Below, piece after piece: positions 33,998 through 43,475 of a stretch of DNA of 64,000 nt (position 1 is the stretch's first letter; each line of letters starts with the position of its first letter). The notes below the pieces were generated by a model, which saw only the letters and a program-made list of their open reading frames with translations, did not search any database and was not told the DNA's origin. The position numbers and the translations under genes were made by a program. Source of the DNA: Acidovorax sp. SUPP3334 (GTDB lineage: Bacteria > Pseudomonadota > Gammaproteobacteria > Burkholderiales > Burkholderiaceae_C). The stretch covers positions 1 to 64,000 of the forward strand of contig NZ_BQXQ01000005.1 of the NCBI RefSeq assembly GCF_030159055.1, read 5' to 3'.

Positions 33998-35454
33998 GTG
34001 GCGATTTTCTTCCGTTCGGCAGGGGTCGGATTGTCGGAGGATGCCAACGGAAGCCGCACTACGGCGTCCAGCCCGGCGATGCGAGAGCCTTCCATGCGAT
34101 TGGACAACTCGATCTGCCCGCCCAAGGCCTGCACGATTTCCCGGCAGATCGCCAGGCCCAGGCCCGAGCCGGTGCGCACGTCGCCCGCGGAAAAAGGCTG
34201 GAACAGGCGCTGGGCCAGTTCGGCGTCGATGCCCGGGCCGCTGTCGGCCACGGTCAGCGCGACATGGCGCCCATCGGCACGCAACTCGACCGTCAGCACG
34301 CCGGACGGTGGCGTGTGGCGGATCGCGTTGTGCAGCAGGTTTCGGGTGAGTTCTCGCAGCATCCATTCATGGGCCTGCACCGGGGCGGGGTCGGTGTGGA
34401 TGCCGAAGTCCAGATCGCGCTGGGCGATGAGCGGTGAAAGCTCCAGCGCGATGGCGCGCAGTTCGTCATCCAGGCGGGTCACCGGCGGCGCGCTCTGCTG
34501 GCGCAACTGCTCGACCTTGGCCAGGGCCAGCATCTGGTTGGCCAGCAGCGTGGCCCGCTCGACGGTGTCGCTGATCTCGTGCAATGCCTGCTCCGGTGGC
34601 GCGTCGCCGCGCAGAGCCGACTGCACTTGCGTCTTGAGCACGGCCAGCGGGGTGCGCAGCTGGTGCGAAGCGTCGCGCACGAAACGTTTCTGGTGCGCCA
34701 GCAAGTGCGAAAGCCGCAGCATGACGTGGTTGGTGGCCTCGATGAGCGGCTGGAGTTCGCGCGGTGCGGCCGGGGCGGAGATGGGGCGAAGGTCGTCCTC
34801 GGGCCGGTTCTGCAGGCGCGCGCTCAACTGGCGCACCGGACGAGTGGCCTGCTCCACCACCAGCACGACGATGACGGCGATGACCAGCACCAGCAGCGCT
34901 TGCCGTGCGAGCGTGGTCCAGAGGATCTGCAGCGCCAGGGTCTGGCGCAGTTCCAGCGTTTCGGCGACCTGAATCACGGCCATTCCACGTCCCTGGGGCG
35001 TGGCCACGGGTTGCAGCAATACCGCCACGCGGACGGGACGGCCGCGGAACTGGTCGTCGTAGAAGTCCACCAGCGCAGCGTATGGCGGACGCGCGGGAAT
35101 GGCGCCGTGCCAGAACGGCAGTTCGTCAAACCCCGAGACCAGCTGGCCTTGCAGCGTGGAGACGCGATAGAACATGCGGCTTTGGTTGTCGGCCTCGAAG
35201 GCCTCCAGCGCCGAGTACGGCACGATCGCGCGCAGCTGCGCCGCGTCGTCGTAGCCGGTCACGTCGATCTGCTCGCTGATGGTCTTGGCCGACGCCAGCA
35301 GGGTGCGGTCGTAGGCCGTGTGCAGCGATGCCAGGGTCTGCCGGTACAGGCTGTGGGTGTTGTATGCGATGAAGAGCGATGCGGGCACGAGGATGCCCAC
35401 CAGCAACTGGCGGCGCAGCGAACGGGTGCGGGGTCGCGCTGCGGCGCGCTTCAT
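33994..35454 (-). CDS. sensor histidine kinase, TctE-like
   Basis: A 486-residue membrane kinase. Helix one (LLVGILVPASLFIAY), a periplasmic sensor domain of about 150 residues and helix two (ALLVLVIAVIVVLVV) precede a HAMP-like linker. The H-box is DASHQLRTPLAVL, where His is autophosphorylated. N-box NLLHNAIRHTP, G1 DSGPGID and G2 GSGLGLAI complete the ATPase. The layout matches TctE, the citrate/tricarboxylate sensor. It overlaps the response regulator gene upstream (ATGA) and is divergent, through it, from tctC-tctB-tctA, whose expression it probably controls. Confidence 0.88.
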   Translation of the reverse strand: MKRAAARPRTRSLRRQLLVGILVPASLFIAYNTHSLYRQTLASLHTAYDRTLLASAKTISEQIDVTGYDDAAQLRAIVPYSALEAFEADNQSRMFYRVSTLQGQLVSGFDELPFWHGAIPARPPYAALVDFYDDQFRGRPVRVAVLLQPVATPQGRGMAVIQVAETLELRQTLALQILWTTLARQALLVLVIAVIVVLVVEQATRPVRQLSARLQNRPEDDLRPISAPAAPRELQPLIEATNHVMLRLSHLLAHQKRFVRDASHQLRTPLAVLKTQVQSALRGDAPPEQALHEISDTVERATLLANQMLALAKVEQLRQQSAPPVTRLDDELRAIALELSPLIAQRDLDFGIHTDPAPVQAHEWMLRELTRNLLHNAIRHTPPSGVLTVELRADGRHVALTVADSGPGIDAELAQRLFQPFSAGDVRTGSGLGLAICREIVQALGGQIELSNRMEGSRIAGLDAVVRLPLASSDNPTPAERKKIAT

Positions 35455-36134
35455 GCATCGGCCTTGAGCAGGTAGCCCAGGCCGCGCAGCGTCATGAGCG
35501 TGAGGCCGGTGCCCACCAGTTTCTTGCGCAGGCGATAGACCACCACTTCGATGGCTTCGTACTGCACGTCCAGCTGTCCGGGAAAAACCAGTTCGTACAG
35601 GCGTTCCTTCGTCACCGCGTGGCCGGGCTGCGCGAGCAGGGCGTGCATCAGCGCCAGTTCGCGCGGGGTGAACTCCATCACCTCGTCGCCCAGATAAATG
35701 GCGCCGCTATCTTTTTCATAGCGCACTGCCGCGATGTTTATTGCGCTGGAGGCCGATTTGGCTTCAGGTGCCTCGCCGGTCCTGCGCACCAGCGCGCGCA
35801 GCCGTGCCTCCAGTTCGTCCAGATCGAAGGGCTTGGGCAGGTAGTCGTCGGCGCCGGCATTCAAGCCGAGCACGCGGTCACCGACGGTGCCGCGCGCAGT
35901 GAGCAGCAGCACGGGCGTGCGCAGCCCCGTGGCGCGCGCCTGCTGCAGCACTTGCAGGCCGTCCAGGCCGGGCAGGGTGAGGTCCAGCACCACCACGTCC
36001 GGCGCACGCGCGGTCCATTGCGCGAGGGCGGCGCGGCCGTCGCCGAGGGCGGTCACTTCCATGCCCCGGCGGCTCAGGGAGCGCTGCAGCGTGGCCTGCA
36101 TGGCCGGGTCGTCTTCCACGAGGAGCAATTGCAT
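35451..36134 (-). CDS. response regulator, TctD-like (OmpR family)
   Basis: A 227-residue two-component regulator. The receiver opens LLLVEDDPAM, with the phospho-acceptor Asp in DVVVLDLTLPG and the conserved Lys in DYLPKPFD. The C-terminal winged helix has the OmpR pattern (FTPRELALMHALL ... VVYRLRKKL). ATG 36134 is preferred over a GTG three codons upstream. The linker between the domains (KSASSAINIAAVRYEKDSG) is encoded by a repeat copy at 35704-35757, still in frame. It is divergent from tctC, so it probably binds the shared 126-bp region and regulates tricarboxylate uptake. Confidence 0.88.
   Translation of the reverse strand: MQLLLVEDDPAMQATLQRSLSRRGMEVTALGDGRAALAQWTARAPDVVVLDLTLPGLDGLQVLQQARATGLRTPVLLLTARGTVGDRVLGLNAGADDYLPKPFDLDELEARLRALVRRTGEAPEAKSASSAINIAAVRYEKDSGAIYLGDEVMEFTPRELALMHALLAQPGHAVTKERLYELVFPGQLDVQYEAIEVVVYRLRKKLVGTGLTLMTLRGLGYLLKADA
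35704..35757 (-). repeat. ATAGC-cored repeat, copy 5 (inside tctD-like gene)
   Basis: On the minus strand, CGGCCTCCAGCGCAATAAAC leads to GCTATGAAAAAGATAGC. It encodes the interdomain linker of the response regulator. Confidence 0.8.
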
Positions 36135-36260
36135 GCGCGGCACCTTAGCACCGCTCGCGGCGGTCCCGAAGATGGGTGTTTACCCTGAGCGCGTGGACAG
36201 CCGTTTGACAGGAACGGCGCGCATCATCGGCCCGTTCGTACAACTTATAAGGAGACAGCG

Positions 36261-37220
36261 ATGCGTCGTGACACCTTCCTCAAATCCCTGGCGGCTTTGG
36301 CCGCTGCCGGTGCGCTGCCCCTGTCGGCACAGGCCGCCAACGCGGTCAAGATGATGCTGCCCGCCAACCCCGGCGGTGGCTGGGACACCACGGGCCGGGC
36401 CCTGGGCCGTGCGTTGCAGGACGCTGGCGTGGCGTCTTCCGTCACCTACGACAACAAGGGCGGCGCAGCGGGTGCCATCGGCCTGGCGCAGTTCGTCAAT
36501 TCCAGCAAGGGCGACCCGAATGCGCTGATGGTGATGGGCGCCGTGATGCTGGGCGGCATCATCACCGGCAAGCCGCCCGTGAACCTGACGCAGGCCACGC
36601 CGATCGCCCGGCTGACCAGCGAATACAACGTGTTCGTGCTGCCCGCCAATTCGCCCTTCAAGACGATGGGCGAAGTCGTGGCCCAGCTCAAGAAAGACCC
36701 GGGCAGCGTGAAGTGGGGCGGCGGTTCGCGCGGCTCCACCGAGCACATCGCGGCCGCCATGATCGCCCGCGAGGCCGGCGTGGACCCGGCCAAGATCAAC
36801 TACGTGGCGTTCCGTGGGGGCGGCGAGGCGATTGCGGCCATCCTGGGCGGCAACGTGACCATCGGCGGTGGCGGCTACAGCGAGATGGCCGAGTACATCA
36901 ACACCAAGAAGATGGTGCCGGTGGCGGTGACCTCGGGCCAGCGCCTCAAGGGCTCTTCGGTGCCCACGCTGAAAGAGCAGGGCATCAACGTGGAGATCGG
37001 CAACTGGCGCGGCGTGTATGCCGCACCGGGCATTTCCGCCGAGCAGCGCAATGCCCTGATCGCCATGGTGGACAAGGCGCTCAAGAGCAAGAGCTGGGCG
37101 GAGTCGATGGAAAAGAACGACTGGACCCCCGCCTGGATGGCCGGCGACGAGTTCGGTACGTTCGTCGATACCGAGTTCGCCAGCCTGCGCGCCACCATGG
37201 TCAAGGCCGGGATGGTCTGA
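36261..37220 (+). CDS. tctC: tripartite tricarboxylate transporter substrate-binding protein
   Basis: A 319-residue Bug-family periplasmic binding protein. The signal [25 protein letters not shown] precedes a mature domain with the Bug hallmarks: NPGGGWDTTGRALGRAL near the start, VTYDNKGGAAGAIGLAQF, and KWGGGSRGSTEHIAA in the second lobe. It captures citrate or another carboxylate and delivers it to TctAB. ATG 36261 follows TAAGGAG. It is the first gene of tctC-tctB-tctA and divergent from the TctDE-like regulators. Confidence 0.9.
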   Translation: MRRDTFLKSLAALAAAGALPLSAQAANAVKMMLPANPGGGWDTTGRALGRALQDAGVASSVTYDNKGGAAGAIGLAQFVNSSKGDPNALMVMGAVMLGGIITGKPPVNLTQATPIARLTSEYNVFVLPANSPFKTMGEVVAQLKKDPGSVKWGGGSRGSTEHIAAAMIAREAGVDPAKINYVAFRGGGEAIAAILGGNVTIGGGGYSEMAEYINTKKMVPVAVTSGQRLKGSSVPTLKEQGINVEIGNWRGVYAAPGISAEQRNALIAMVDKALKSKSWAESMEKNDWTPAWMAGDEFGTFVDTEFASLRATMVKAGMV

Positions 37221-37354
37221 CGGGCGGTCGCCTTCTCCTTGCGGTGCCGCCCCTTCGCCGGGGCTGCGCACCGCGTGTTGCGCGGCCGCCGAGGCCTACG
37301 CGCTGATCGATGCACTCCGGGCATGGTGGCCCCGGGGTGCCAAGGACACTGAGC

Positions 37355-37924
37355 ATGCCGGAGCCTATCGCTTCTCCTTCTTCCCCTCTTTCGCCGGATG
37401 TCCCGGCCGCCGCTGGCGCTCCACCGGGCGCAGGCCTGCAGGCCGCCGTGGGCGCGGCCGTGCTGCTGGTCGCCGCCGCGCTGGCCTTCGGCGCGCTGAG
37501 CATTCCGTCCAACGCAGGATACGGCGGCGTGGGCCCCAACTTTCTGCCCTGGCTGGTGGCCGGCGTGCTCGCGCTGTGCGGCGCGGTGCTCGTATGGGAG
37601 GCGCTTTCGGGCGGCTATCGCTCCCTGGATGACCCGGGCGGTTCGGCCAGTGCCAACAAGGTGGCGTTCGTCTGGGTGTCGGCCGGGCTGCTGCTCAATG
37701 CAGCGCTGATCTCCACGGTGGGCTTCATCCTGAGTTGCACGCTGTGCTACGTGCTGGCGGTGCAGGGCCTGCGGCGTGCTGCGGGCCAGCCTGCGGCCGG
37801 CAGCGCGCGAACCTGGGCCATGGACGTGCTGACGGGGGCGCTGATCTCGGCGCCGGTGTATTGGATGTTCACGCAATTCCTGGCGATCAATCTGCCAGGG
37901 CTCACGCAGACAGGGTGGCTGTGA
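37355..37924 (+). CDS. tctB: tripartite tricarboxylate transporter small membrane subunit
   Basis: A 189-residue inner-membrane protein with four predicted helices ([72 protein letters not shown]). This is the TctB topology. The N-terminal 35 residues are a Pro/Ser-rich cytoplasmic tail. ATG 37355 is preceded by AAGGA. Its TGA overlaps the tctA ATG (TGATG), so the two membrane subunits are translationally coupled. Confidence 0.88.
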   Translation: MPEPIASPSSPLSPDVPAAAGAPPGAGLQAAVGAAVLLVAAALAFGALSIPSNAGYGGVGPNFLPWLVAGVLALCGAVLVWEALSGGYRSLDDPGGSASANKVAFVWVSAGLLLNAALISTVGFILSCTLCYVLAVQGLRRAAGQPAAGSARTWAMDVLTGALISAPVYWMFTQFLAINLPGLTQTGWL

Positions 37925-39435
37925 TGGAAATTTTCGACGCATTGCTGGCGGGCTTCGCCACCGCGGCCACTCCGGCCAATCTGCTCTGGGCCCTGGTGGG
38001 CTGCGCACTCGGCACGGCCGTGGGCGTGCTGCCGGGCATCGGCCCTGCCGTGGCCGTGGCCATGCTGCTGCCGATCACGGCCAAGGTCGAAGTGACGGCT
38101 TCGATGATCTTCTTCGCCGGCATCTACTACGGTGCGATGTACGGCGGATCGACCACGTCGATCCTGCTGAACACGCCGGGGGAGACGGCGAGCATGGTGA
38201 CCGCCATGGAGGGCAACAAGATGGCCAAGAGCGGCCGCGCGGGCGCCGCGCTGGCCACCGCGGCGATCGGCTCGTTCGTGGCGGGCACCATCGCCACGGT
38301 GGTGGTGACGCTGTTCGCGCCTTACGTGGCGGACTTCGCCGTGCGGCTGGGGCCGCCGGAATATTTCATGCTCATGGTGCTGGCGTTCACCACGGTGAGC
38401 GCGGTGCTGGGCAAGAGCACGGTCCGCGGCATGACGGCGCTGTTCGTGGGCCTGGCTGCCGGGCTGATCGGCATGGACCAGATCTCCGGCGCGGCCCGCT
38501 ACACGGCTGGCCAGCCTGAGCTGCTGGACGGCATCGACATCGTGCTGGTGGCGGTGGGCCTTTTCGCCGTGGCCGAAGTGCTGCATGCCGCGATGTACGA
38601 AGGCCGTGTGGTGGACACGCAAAACCGCATGGGCCGCGTGCACATGACCCGGCGCGACTGGAAACGCTCCATTCCCGCCTGGCTGCGCGGCACGCTGATC
38701 GGCACGCCGTTCGGCTGCATTCCCGCCGGCGGCACCGAGATCCCGACCTTCCTGAGCTACGCCATGGAGAAAAAGCTCGCCAAGGGCGAGGACAAGGCCG
38801 AGTTCGGCAAGGAGGGCGCAATCGAAGGCGTGGCCGGCCCCGAGGCCGCCAACAACGCCACGGTGACGGCGGCGATGATTCCGCTGCTCACGCTGGGCAT
38901 TCCGACCTCCAACACGACGGCGGTGCTGCTGGGCGCGTTCCAGAACTACGGGATCAATCCCGGCCCGCAGCTGTTCACCACGTCGGCCACGCTGGTGTGG
39001 GCGCTGATCGCATCGCTGTACATCGGCAACGTGATGCTGCTGGTGCTGAACCTGCCCATGGTGGGCCTGTGGGTCAAGCTGCTGAAGATTCCGAAGCCGC
39101 AGTTGTACGCGGGCATCCTGATCTTCGCTACGGTCGGGGCCTACGGCATGCGCCAGAGCGCGTTCGATCTGTTCCTGCTGTATGGCATCGGATTGCTGGG
39201 GGTGCTGATGCGGCGCTTCGACTTCCCCACCGCCCCCGTGGTGGTGGGCATGATCCTCGGCCCGCTGGCCGAGGCCCAGATGCGCAACGCCATTTCGATC
39301 GGCGAGGGCAGCTGGTCCATCTTCGTCACGCGCCCCATGTCGCTGGCGCTGATGGTGATCGTGGTGGCCGTGCTGATCGTGCCCCGCGTGATGCGCGGCT
39401 GGGCCTCGCGCCGCCTGGCCGCCGCTACCGCCTGA
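37924..39435 (+). CDS. tctA: tripartite tricarboxylate transporter large membrane subunit
   Basis: A 503-residue integral membrane protein with about ten to twelve helices that forms the transport channel and uses an ion gradient. The TctA signature [21 protein letters not shown] occurs near residue 30, and the second half has a similar Gly-rich re-entrant motif ([15 protein letters not shown]). [22 protein letters not shown] is also typical. Its 3' end overlaps the convergent PepSY gene by 11 bp. Confidence 0.92.
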   Translation: MEIFDALLAGFATAATPANLLWALVGCALGTAVGVLPGIGPAVAVAMLLPITAKVEVTASMIFFAGIYYGAMYGGSTTSILLNTPGETASMVTAMEGNKMAKSGRAGAALATAAIGSFVAGTIATVVVTLFAPYVADFAVRLGPPEYFMLMVLAFTTVSAVLGKSTVRGMTALFVGLAAGLIGMDQISGAARYTAGQPELLDGIDIVLVAVGLFAVAEVLHAAMYEGRVVDTQNRMGRVHMTRRDWKRSIPAWLRGTLIGTPFGCIPAGGTEIPTFLSYAMEKKLAKGEDKAEFGKEGAIEGVAGPEAANNATVTAAMIPLLTLGIPTSNTTAVLLGAFQNYGINPGPQLFTTSATLVWALIASLYIGNVMLLVLNLPMVGLWVKLLKIPKPQLYAGILIFATVGAYGMRQSAFDLFLLYGIGLLGVLMRRFDFPTAPVVVGMILGPLAEAQMRNAISIGEGSWSIFVTRPMSLALMVIVVAVLIVPRVMRGWASRRLAAATA

Positions 39436-40621
39436 CCGGTGTGCGTGCCGTCAGCGGCGAGGCCAGCGCGGCCTTGCCGCTGGCTGGTTTTCCGCGGCCG
39501 GTGGCTGCCGCTGCCGGCGCGCTCGATGGGCGCCGGCCCAGCCACAGGTAGAGCCCGCTGCCCAGCACGATGATGGTGGCGATGTCCAGCAAGGCCCAGA
39601 TGATCTTCATCGGCATGCCGCCGTAGTCGCCGAAGTGCAGCGGCTGCGAAACCAGCAGGGCCACGAGATACCACGGCAGTTTGGGGGCCGCGGTCACCTC
39701 GGCCGTTTTGGCATCCACCAGCACCGGCTGCAGCAGCCGCGACGTGAGCGGCTCGTTGCCGCGCAGGAAGAACGTGTGATGGTGGGGGCTGGAAAACGAG
39801 GTGCCAGGAAACGCGATGAACGACAGCTTGGTGCCCGGCGCGCGGGCCAGGGCGGCGTCCAGCGACTTCTGCACCGATGCGCGCTCGGCCACGGGCGTGA
39901 CCGGCTGGCCGTTGTAGGGCGCCAGCAGCGCGCTCAGTTCGTCGTATTGCCAGTATTTGATGAGCAGGTCGGCCCAGGTGTTGATCATGCCGGTGCCGCC
40001 CACCACGAAGGCCCACACCAGCGTGACGATGCCCAGCAGGTTGTGCAGGTCGAGCCACTTCACGCGGGCCGAGCGCTCGCGCCGCACTTCGCCGAAGCGC
40101 AGCTTGCGCATGAAGGGCGCGTACAGCACCACGCCCGTGACGATGGCCACGAGCAGCAGCAGGCCCATGAAGCCGAGAAACAGCTTGCCCGCCAGACCCG
40201 CGAACAGGTCCACGTGCAGCTTGAACATCACGTACATGAAGCCTTCGTCGAAACGCGGCTGTGCCAGGATGGCGCCGGTGCGCGCATCCACCGCCACCGA
40301 CCGGAAGTTTTCCGTGGGCGCCGGCGTGGGCGTGAGCGTGGTGAACCACAGGTCCGTGCTGTCCTCGGGCTGCGAAGCGAACTGCACCACACGGTCGGGG
40401 TGCTGTGCGCGTGCCACGTCCAGGACGCGGTCCAGGCTCACGTGCGGCGTGCCGGCCGGCATGGCAGGCGCTTGCACTTCGGTGCCGAGCAGATGCCCGA
40501 TCTCGTGGTGGAAGATGAGCGGCAGGCCGGTCAGGCACAGCAGCAGCATGAACACGGTGCAGACCAGGCTGCTCCACTTGTGCAGCCAGGTCCAGGTCTT
40601 GAGGGAGCGAGCGGTCAGCAT
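39425..40621 (-). CDS. PepSY-associated TM helix protein (putative siderophore/iron reductase)
   Basis: A 398-residue inner-membrane protein of the PepSY-TM family. Four main helices: [59 protein letters not shown] and [21 protein letters not shown], with a periplasmic domain between the first pair and another between the last pair. Helix-associated His residues (HHEIGH) could bind heme. The family often accompanies TonB siderophore receptors and is thought to reduce ferric siderophores. It lies 34 bp downstream of the receptor in the same operon. ATG 40621. Confidence 0.82.
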   Translation of the reverse strand: MLTARSLKTWTWLHKWSSLVCTVFMLLLCLTGLPLIFHHEIGHLLGTEVQAPAMPAGTPHVSLDRVLDVARAQHPDRVVQFASQPEDSTDLWFTTLTPTPAPTENFRSVAVDARTGAILAQPRFDEGFMYVMFKLHVDLFAGLAGKLFLGFMGLLLLVAIVTGVVLYAPFMRKLRFGEVRRERSARVKWLDLHNLLGIVTLVWAFVVGGTGMINTWADLLIKYWQYDELSALLAPYNGQPVTPVAERASVQKSLDAALARAPGTKLSFIAFPGTSFSSPHHHTFFLRGNEPLTSRLLQPVLVDAKTAEVTAAPKLPWYLVALLVSQPLHFGDYGGMPMKIIWALLDIATIIVLGSGLYLWLGRRPSSAPAAAATGRGKPASGKAALASPLTARTPVRR

Positions 40622-40655
40622 GGTCGGGTGGGGTGTCGGGGCGTTGCGATGGGGG

Positions 40656-42878
40656 TCAGAAGTCCACGCTGGCGCTCAGCGTGAATGTGCGGGGCGCGGC
40701 CACGACCAGATAGCCGGAGCCCGGGTAGCCGCCCGCCGAGGCCCAGTAGTTGCGGTCGGTGGCGTTGTCCACCCTGGCGCGCAGGGTGACCAGGCGGCCG
40801 CTCCATTCGGTGGCGTAGCGCACGCCCAGGTCCAGGCGCGTCCAGGCGGGCACGCGCAGGGTGTTGGCATCGTTGGCGTAGGTGGCGCCGGTGCGCACCA
40901 CGCGGGCGTCCAGCGCAAGGCCTTGCGCACCGGGAACGTCCCACTCCGCGCCCAGGTTCGCCTGCAGGCGCGGCACGCCGATCACGCGGTTGCCGTCGAG
41001 CGCGGCATTGCCTGTCTCGCGCTGCCTGGCATCGAGCCACGTCATGCCGCCGAGCACGCGCAGCCCGCGCGTGGCCTCGCCGTACACGTTGAGCTCCACG
41101 CCCTGGTGCCGGTCCTTGCCGGACGAGGCGAACACGTTGGCCGCATTCACGATGGCGCGCGGCTTGGTCGTGCTGAACAGGGCCAGCGAGCCGCCGATGC
41201 GGCCGGCGTCGTATTTGAGGCCGATTTCCTTTTGCTTGGCGACGTAGGGCGACAGCTGTTCGCCGCGGTTGACCACCGGCGTGCCGTTGGCCGTGGCGGG
41301 AGCGGTCTCGCCCTTGCTCAGGCTCTCGACATAGTTGGCGTACACCGACAACTGCTTGCTGGCCTTGAACACGGCGCTGGCCAGCGGGCTGGTGCGGCTT
41401 TGCTCGTAGCGGTTGGTCAGCGCCGAGGTGCCGTAGGCATAGTCGGCCACATCCAGCTTCTGGTGGCGCAGGCCCAGCGTGACGAGGACGGTGTCCTGCA
41501 CCAAGGACATCGTGTCGCCCACTGCGAAACTGGTCATGCGGGTCCGGCCCGTCAGGTTGGGATTGGCGAGCGTGCCGCCATAGCCCGCATTCGCGCTGAA
41601 GGCTGGCTGGGCGTAGGGCGCATAGGCATACAGGCTGCCTGGCCGGGTGTTGAGAAAGTCGAACGCGTAGGCGTTGTCTTTCTCTGCGTCGAAGTACGAG
41701 GCGGAGGCCACCCATTCATGGCCCACGCTGCCCGTGCGGGCCTTGCCGCGCACGCCGAGCTCGCCCGTGTTCACGCGGTCCTTGCGGGTGTTGTCGAACC
41801 GGTAGGTGCTGCCCTCGCCCGTGGTCGAATCGCTCACGCTGAGGTTGGCCAGCGAATTCGATTCCTCGCTGCGGCGCAGGCCCCAGGCGCCCCACGCGGT
41901 CACATCGGGGCCCAGGTCCACTTCACCGCGGAAGGTGCCGAACAGGTCGCGCTCGTTGGAATACGTCCAGGGCTGCGAGAAGTTGGCCGAGGCCTGCGGT
42001 GCGGCGGGAATGAAGTTGGCGTTCGTGCCGCTCAGCGTGACGTTGGTGCGCGTGCCCTTGAGCTTGTTGTCCTGCCAGCCGATGTCGCCGGACAGGCGCA
42101 CGTCGCGGCTGCGCCAGTCCAGGCCCACCGACAGCAGGCCGAGCTGGTTTTTTTCGTGGTCCACGGCCGTGTCGCCATCGCGGTAGGCCGCGTTCAGGCG
42201 GATGCCCGTGCTCTGGTCGGGGCCGAATCGGCGGGCGATGTCGGTGGACACCATGCCGTAGCCACCCGAGCCCGATCCCACGGTCACGCGCGACAGCGGC
42301 TCGTTCGGTGCGCGTTTGGGCAGCAGGTTGATCGCACCGCCGATGCCGCCGCCGTTGGGCGCCGCACCGTTCAAAAACGCCGATGCGCCGCGCAGCAGCT
42401 CCACGCGTTCGAACAATTCGGTGGCGATGTACTGGCGCGGCAGCAGGCTGTACAGGCTGTTGTAGGCCACGTCGTCCGAGTCCAGCAGGAAGCCGCGGAT
42501 GAAATACGTTTCCTGGAAATTGCCGAACCCGCGCGCCAGCCGCACGCCGGCATCGTTTTGCAGCACCTCGCCCACGCTGCGCGCCTGCCGGTCCTGGATC
42601 AATTCGTTCGTGTAGCTGGTGATGCTGAAAGGGGTCTCCATCGCATCGCGCGTGCCCAGAATGCCGGCCCGCCCGCCGCGAGCGACCTGGCCGCCGGGAT
42701 AGGCGGGCGACAGGCCCTGCGCCGAAGCGTCGGCGCTGGCGCCCACCGTCACGGTCGGCAGGGTCGGCGCATCCGCTGGCGCTGGCGCTGCCGCAGCCTG
42801 TGCGCTGGCGTGGCCGCCGAAGGTGGCAAGGGCCAGTGCGACGGCCAGGGCGATGGGGGTGTGCTGGTTCATGGGCAT
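40656..42878 (-). CDS. TonB-dependent siderophore receptor
   Basis: A 740-residue outer-membrane receptor. A signal peptide (IALAVALALATFGGHASA) precedes a plug domain that includes TPFSITSYTNELIQDRQARSVGEVL and RGFLLDSDDVAYNSLY, followed by the ERVELLRGASAFLNGAAPNGGGIGGAINLLPKRAP plug-barrel motif in two parts. The 22-strand barrel ends with TLSASVDF, a terminal Phe as needed for Bam assembly. It imports a ferric siderophore, probably of the FhuE/FpvA hydroxamate type, with TonB energy. The start is either ATG 42878 or ATG 42872. It is the second gene of a Fur-controlled operon. Confidence 0.92.
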   Translation of the reverse strand: MPMNQHTPIALAVALALATFGGHASAQAAAAPAPADAPTLPTVTVGASADASAQGLSPAYPGGQVARGGRAGILGTRDAMETPFSITSYTNELIQDRQARSVGEVLQNDAGVRLARGFGNFQETYFIRGFLLDSDDVAYNSLYSLLPRQYIATELFERVELLRGASAFLNGAAPNGGGIGGAINLLPKRAPNEPLSRVTVGSGSGGYGMVSTDIARRFGPDQSTGIRLNAAYRDGDTAVDHEKNQLGLLSVGLDWRSRDVRLSGDIGWQDNKLKGTRTNVTLSGTNANFIPAAPQASANFSQPWTYSNERDLFGTFRGEVDLGPDVTAWGAWGLRRSEESNSLANLSVSDSTTGEGSTYRFDNTRKDRVNTGELGVRGKARTGSVGHEWVASASYFDAEKDNAYAFDFLNTRPGSLYAYAPYAQPAFSANAGYGGTLANPNLTGRTRMTSFAVGDTMSLVQDTVLVTLGLRHQKLDVADYAYGTSALTNRYEQSRTSPLASAVFKASKQLSVYANYVESLSKGETAPATANGTPVVNRGEQLSPYVAKQKEIGLKYDAGRIGGSLALFSTTKPRAIVNAANVFASSGKDRHQGVELNVYGEATRGLRVLGGMTWLDARQRETGNAALDGNRVIGVPRLQANLGAEWDVPGAQGLALDARVVRTGATYANDANTLRVPAWTRLDLGVRYATEWSGRLVTLRARVDNATDRNYWASAGGYPGSGYLVVAAPRTFTLSASVDF

Positions 42879-42948
42879 AGACAGGACGGGGAAGGGAGAG
42901 GATCAGGACAGCGCGGCATGGCGCCGGGGCGGGACGCGGCAGGGCGCT

Positions 42949-43170
42949 TCAGCGCCGGCCGGCGCGGCGACGCAGGCCGAACCACGCCATCACGGCCACC
43001 GGCAGGCCCAGGGCGATCCAGGACCACACGTCTCCCCACCCGTCGTCGCTCACGAGGGCGCTCAGCAGCCCGGTCGCAGTCAGCAGGCCCAGCGCGATCG
43101 GCCAGCCCCACAGGGGAAGAAAGCCGCCCGGGGTGGGGCGAAGGTGGGCCGGGGGTTCGGAAGGGGGCAT
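42949..43170 (-). CDS. small inner-membrane protein of iron-uptake operon
   Basis: A 73-residue protein with two hydrophobic helices (WGWPIALGLLTATGLLSALV and WSWIALGLPVAVMAWFGL) joined by SDDGWGDVW, and a basic C-terminus (RRRAGRR). It has no known domain, but short two-helix proteins of this kind often sit beside TonB receptor/PepSY genes in Comamonadaceae. ATG 43170 has GGGGG-type purines upstream only. It is the first gene after the Fur-like site, 70 bp before the receptor. Confidence 0.7.
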   Translation of the reverse strand: MPPSEPPAHLRPTPGGFLPLWGWPIALGLLTATGLLSALVSDDGWGDVWSWIALGLPVAVMAWFGLRRRAGRR

Positions 43171-43475
43171 GGGCGGGGCGCAATCAGGAGGGCGATGGCG
43201 GACGAAGCCGCCGCGCGAGGCCAGCGGGGCGCAGCGAACGCCCCGGGGACGGACCCCGGGGCTCCCCACCAGGGCGCTGTTTTGCAAGGCCGCGATTTTA
43301 AATGATATTGCGAATGGTTCGCATTGTTTTTGGATCGAATTCCTCACCGTGGCATGATCCGCGCTGGAAAAGTTGCAACGCCTTGTGGTGCCGCGCCATT
43401 GGCAACACCCCTGAGAGCGCATTGCATACTCCCCACGACAATTTCATTCCGTTTCCCCGCTGCAGGAGATTCCCC
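43171..43475. other. divergent promoter region (iron operon / oligomer hydrolase)
   Basis: A 305-bp region between the divergent iron-uptake operon and the 3HB-oligomer hydrolase gene. It contains the Fur-like site at 43300-43326. No other gene is supported. Confidence 0.6.
43300..43326. promoter_or_regulatory. putative Fur box
   Basis: AAATGATATTGCGAATGGTT runs on into CGCATTG, with an inverted GCGAA-TGG-TTCGC centre flanked by ATGATAT. This resembles the AT-rich inverted GATAAT/GAAT hexamers of Fur sites. It lies 130 bp upstream of the small membrane protein, receptor and PepSY genes, which are expected Fur targets. Confidence 0.6.

Noticed and set aside
36205-36235. Sigma-70 promoter of tctC from TTGACA at about 36205
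   Set aside because: No acceptable -10 element at 16-18 bp; not supported enough to list.
39957-43301. Plus-strand open frame of about 1100 codons
   Set aside because: It is antisense to the TonB receptor and PepSY genes; its residues are the Arg/Gly/Ala/His-rich pattern of high-GC shadow frames and show no domain.
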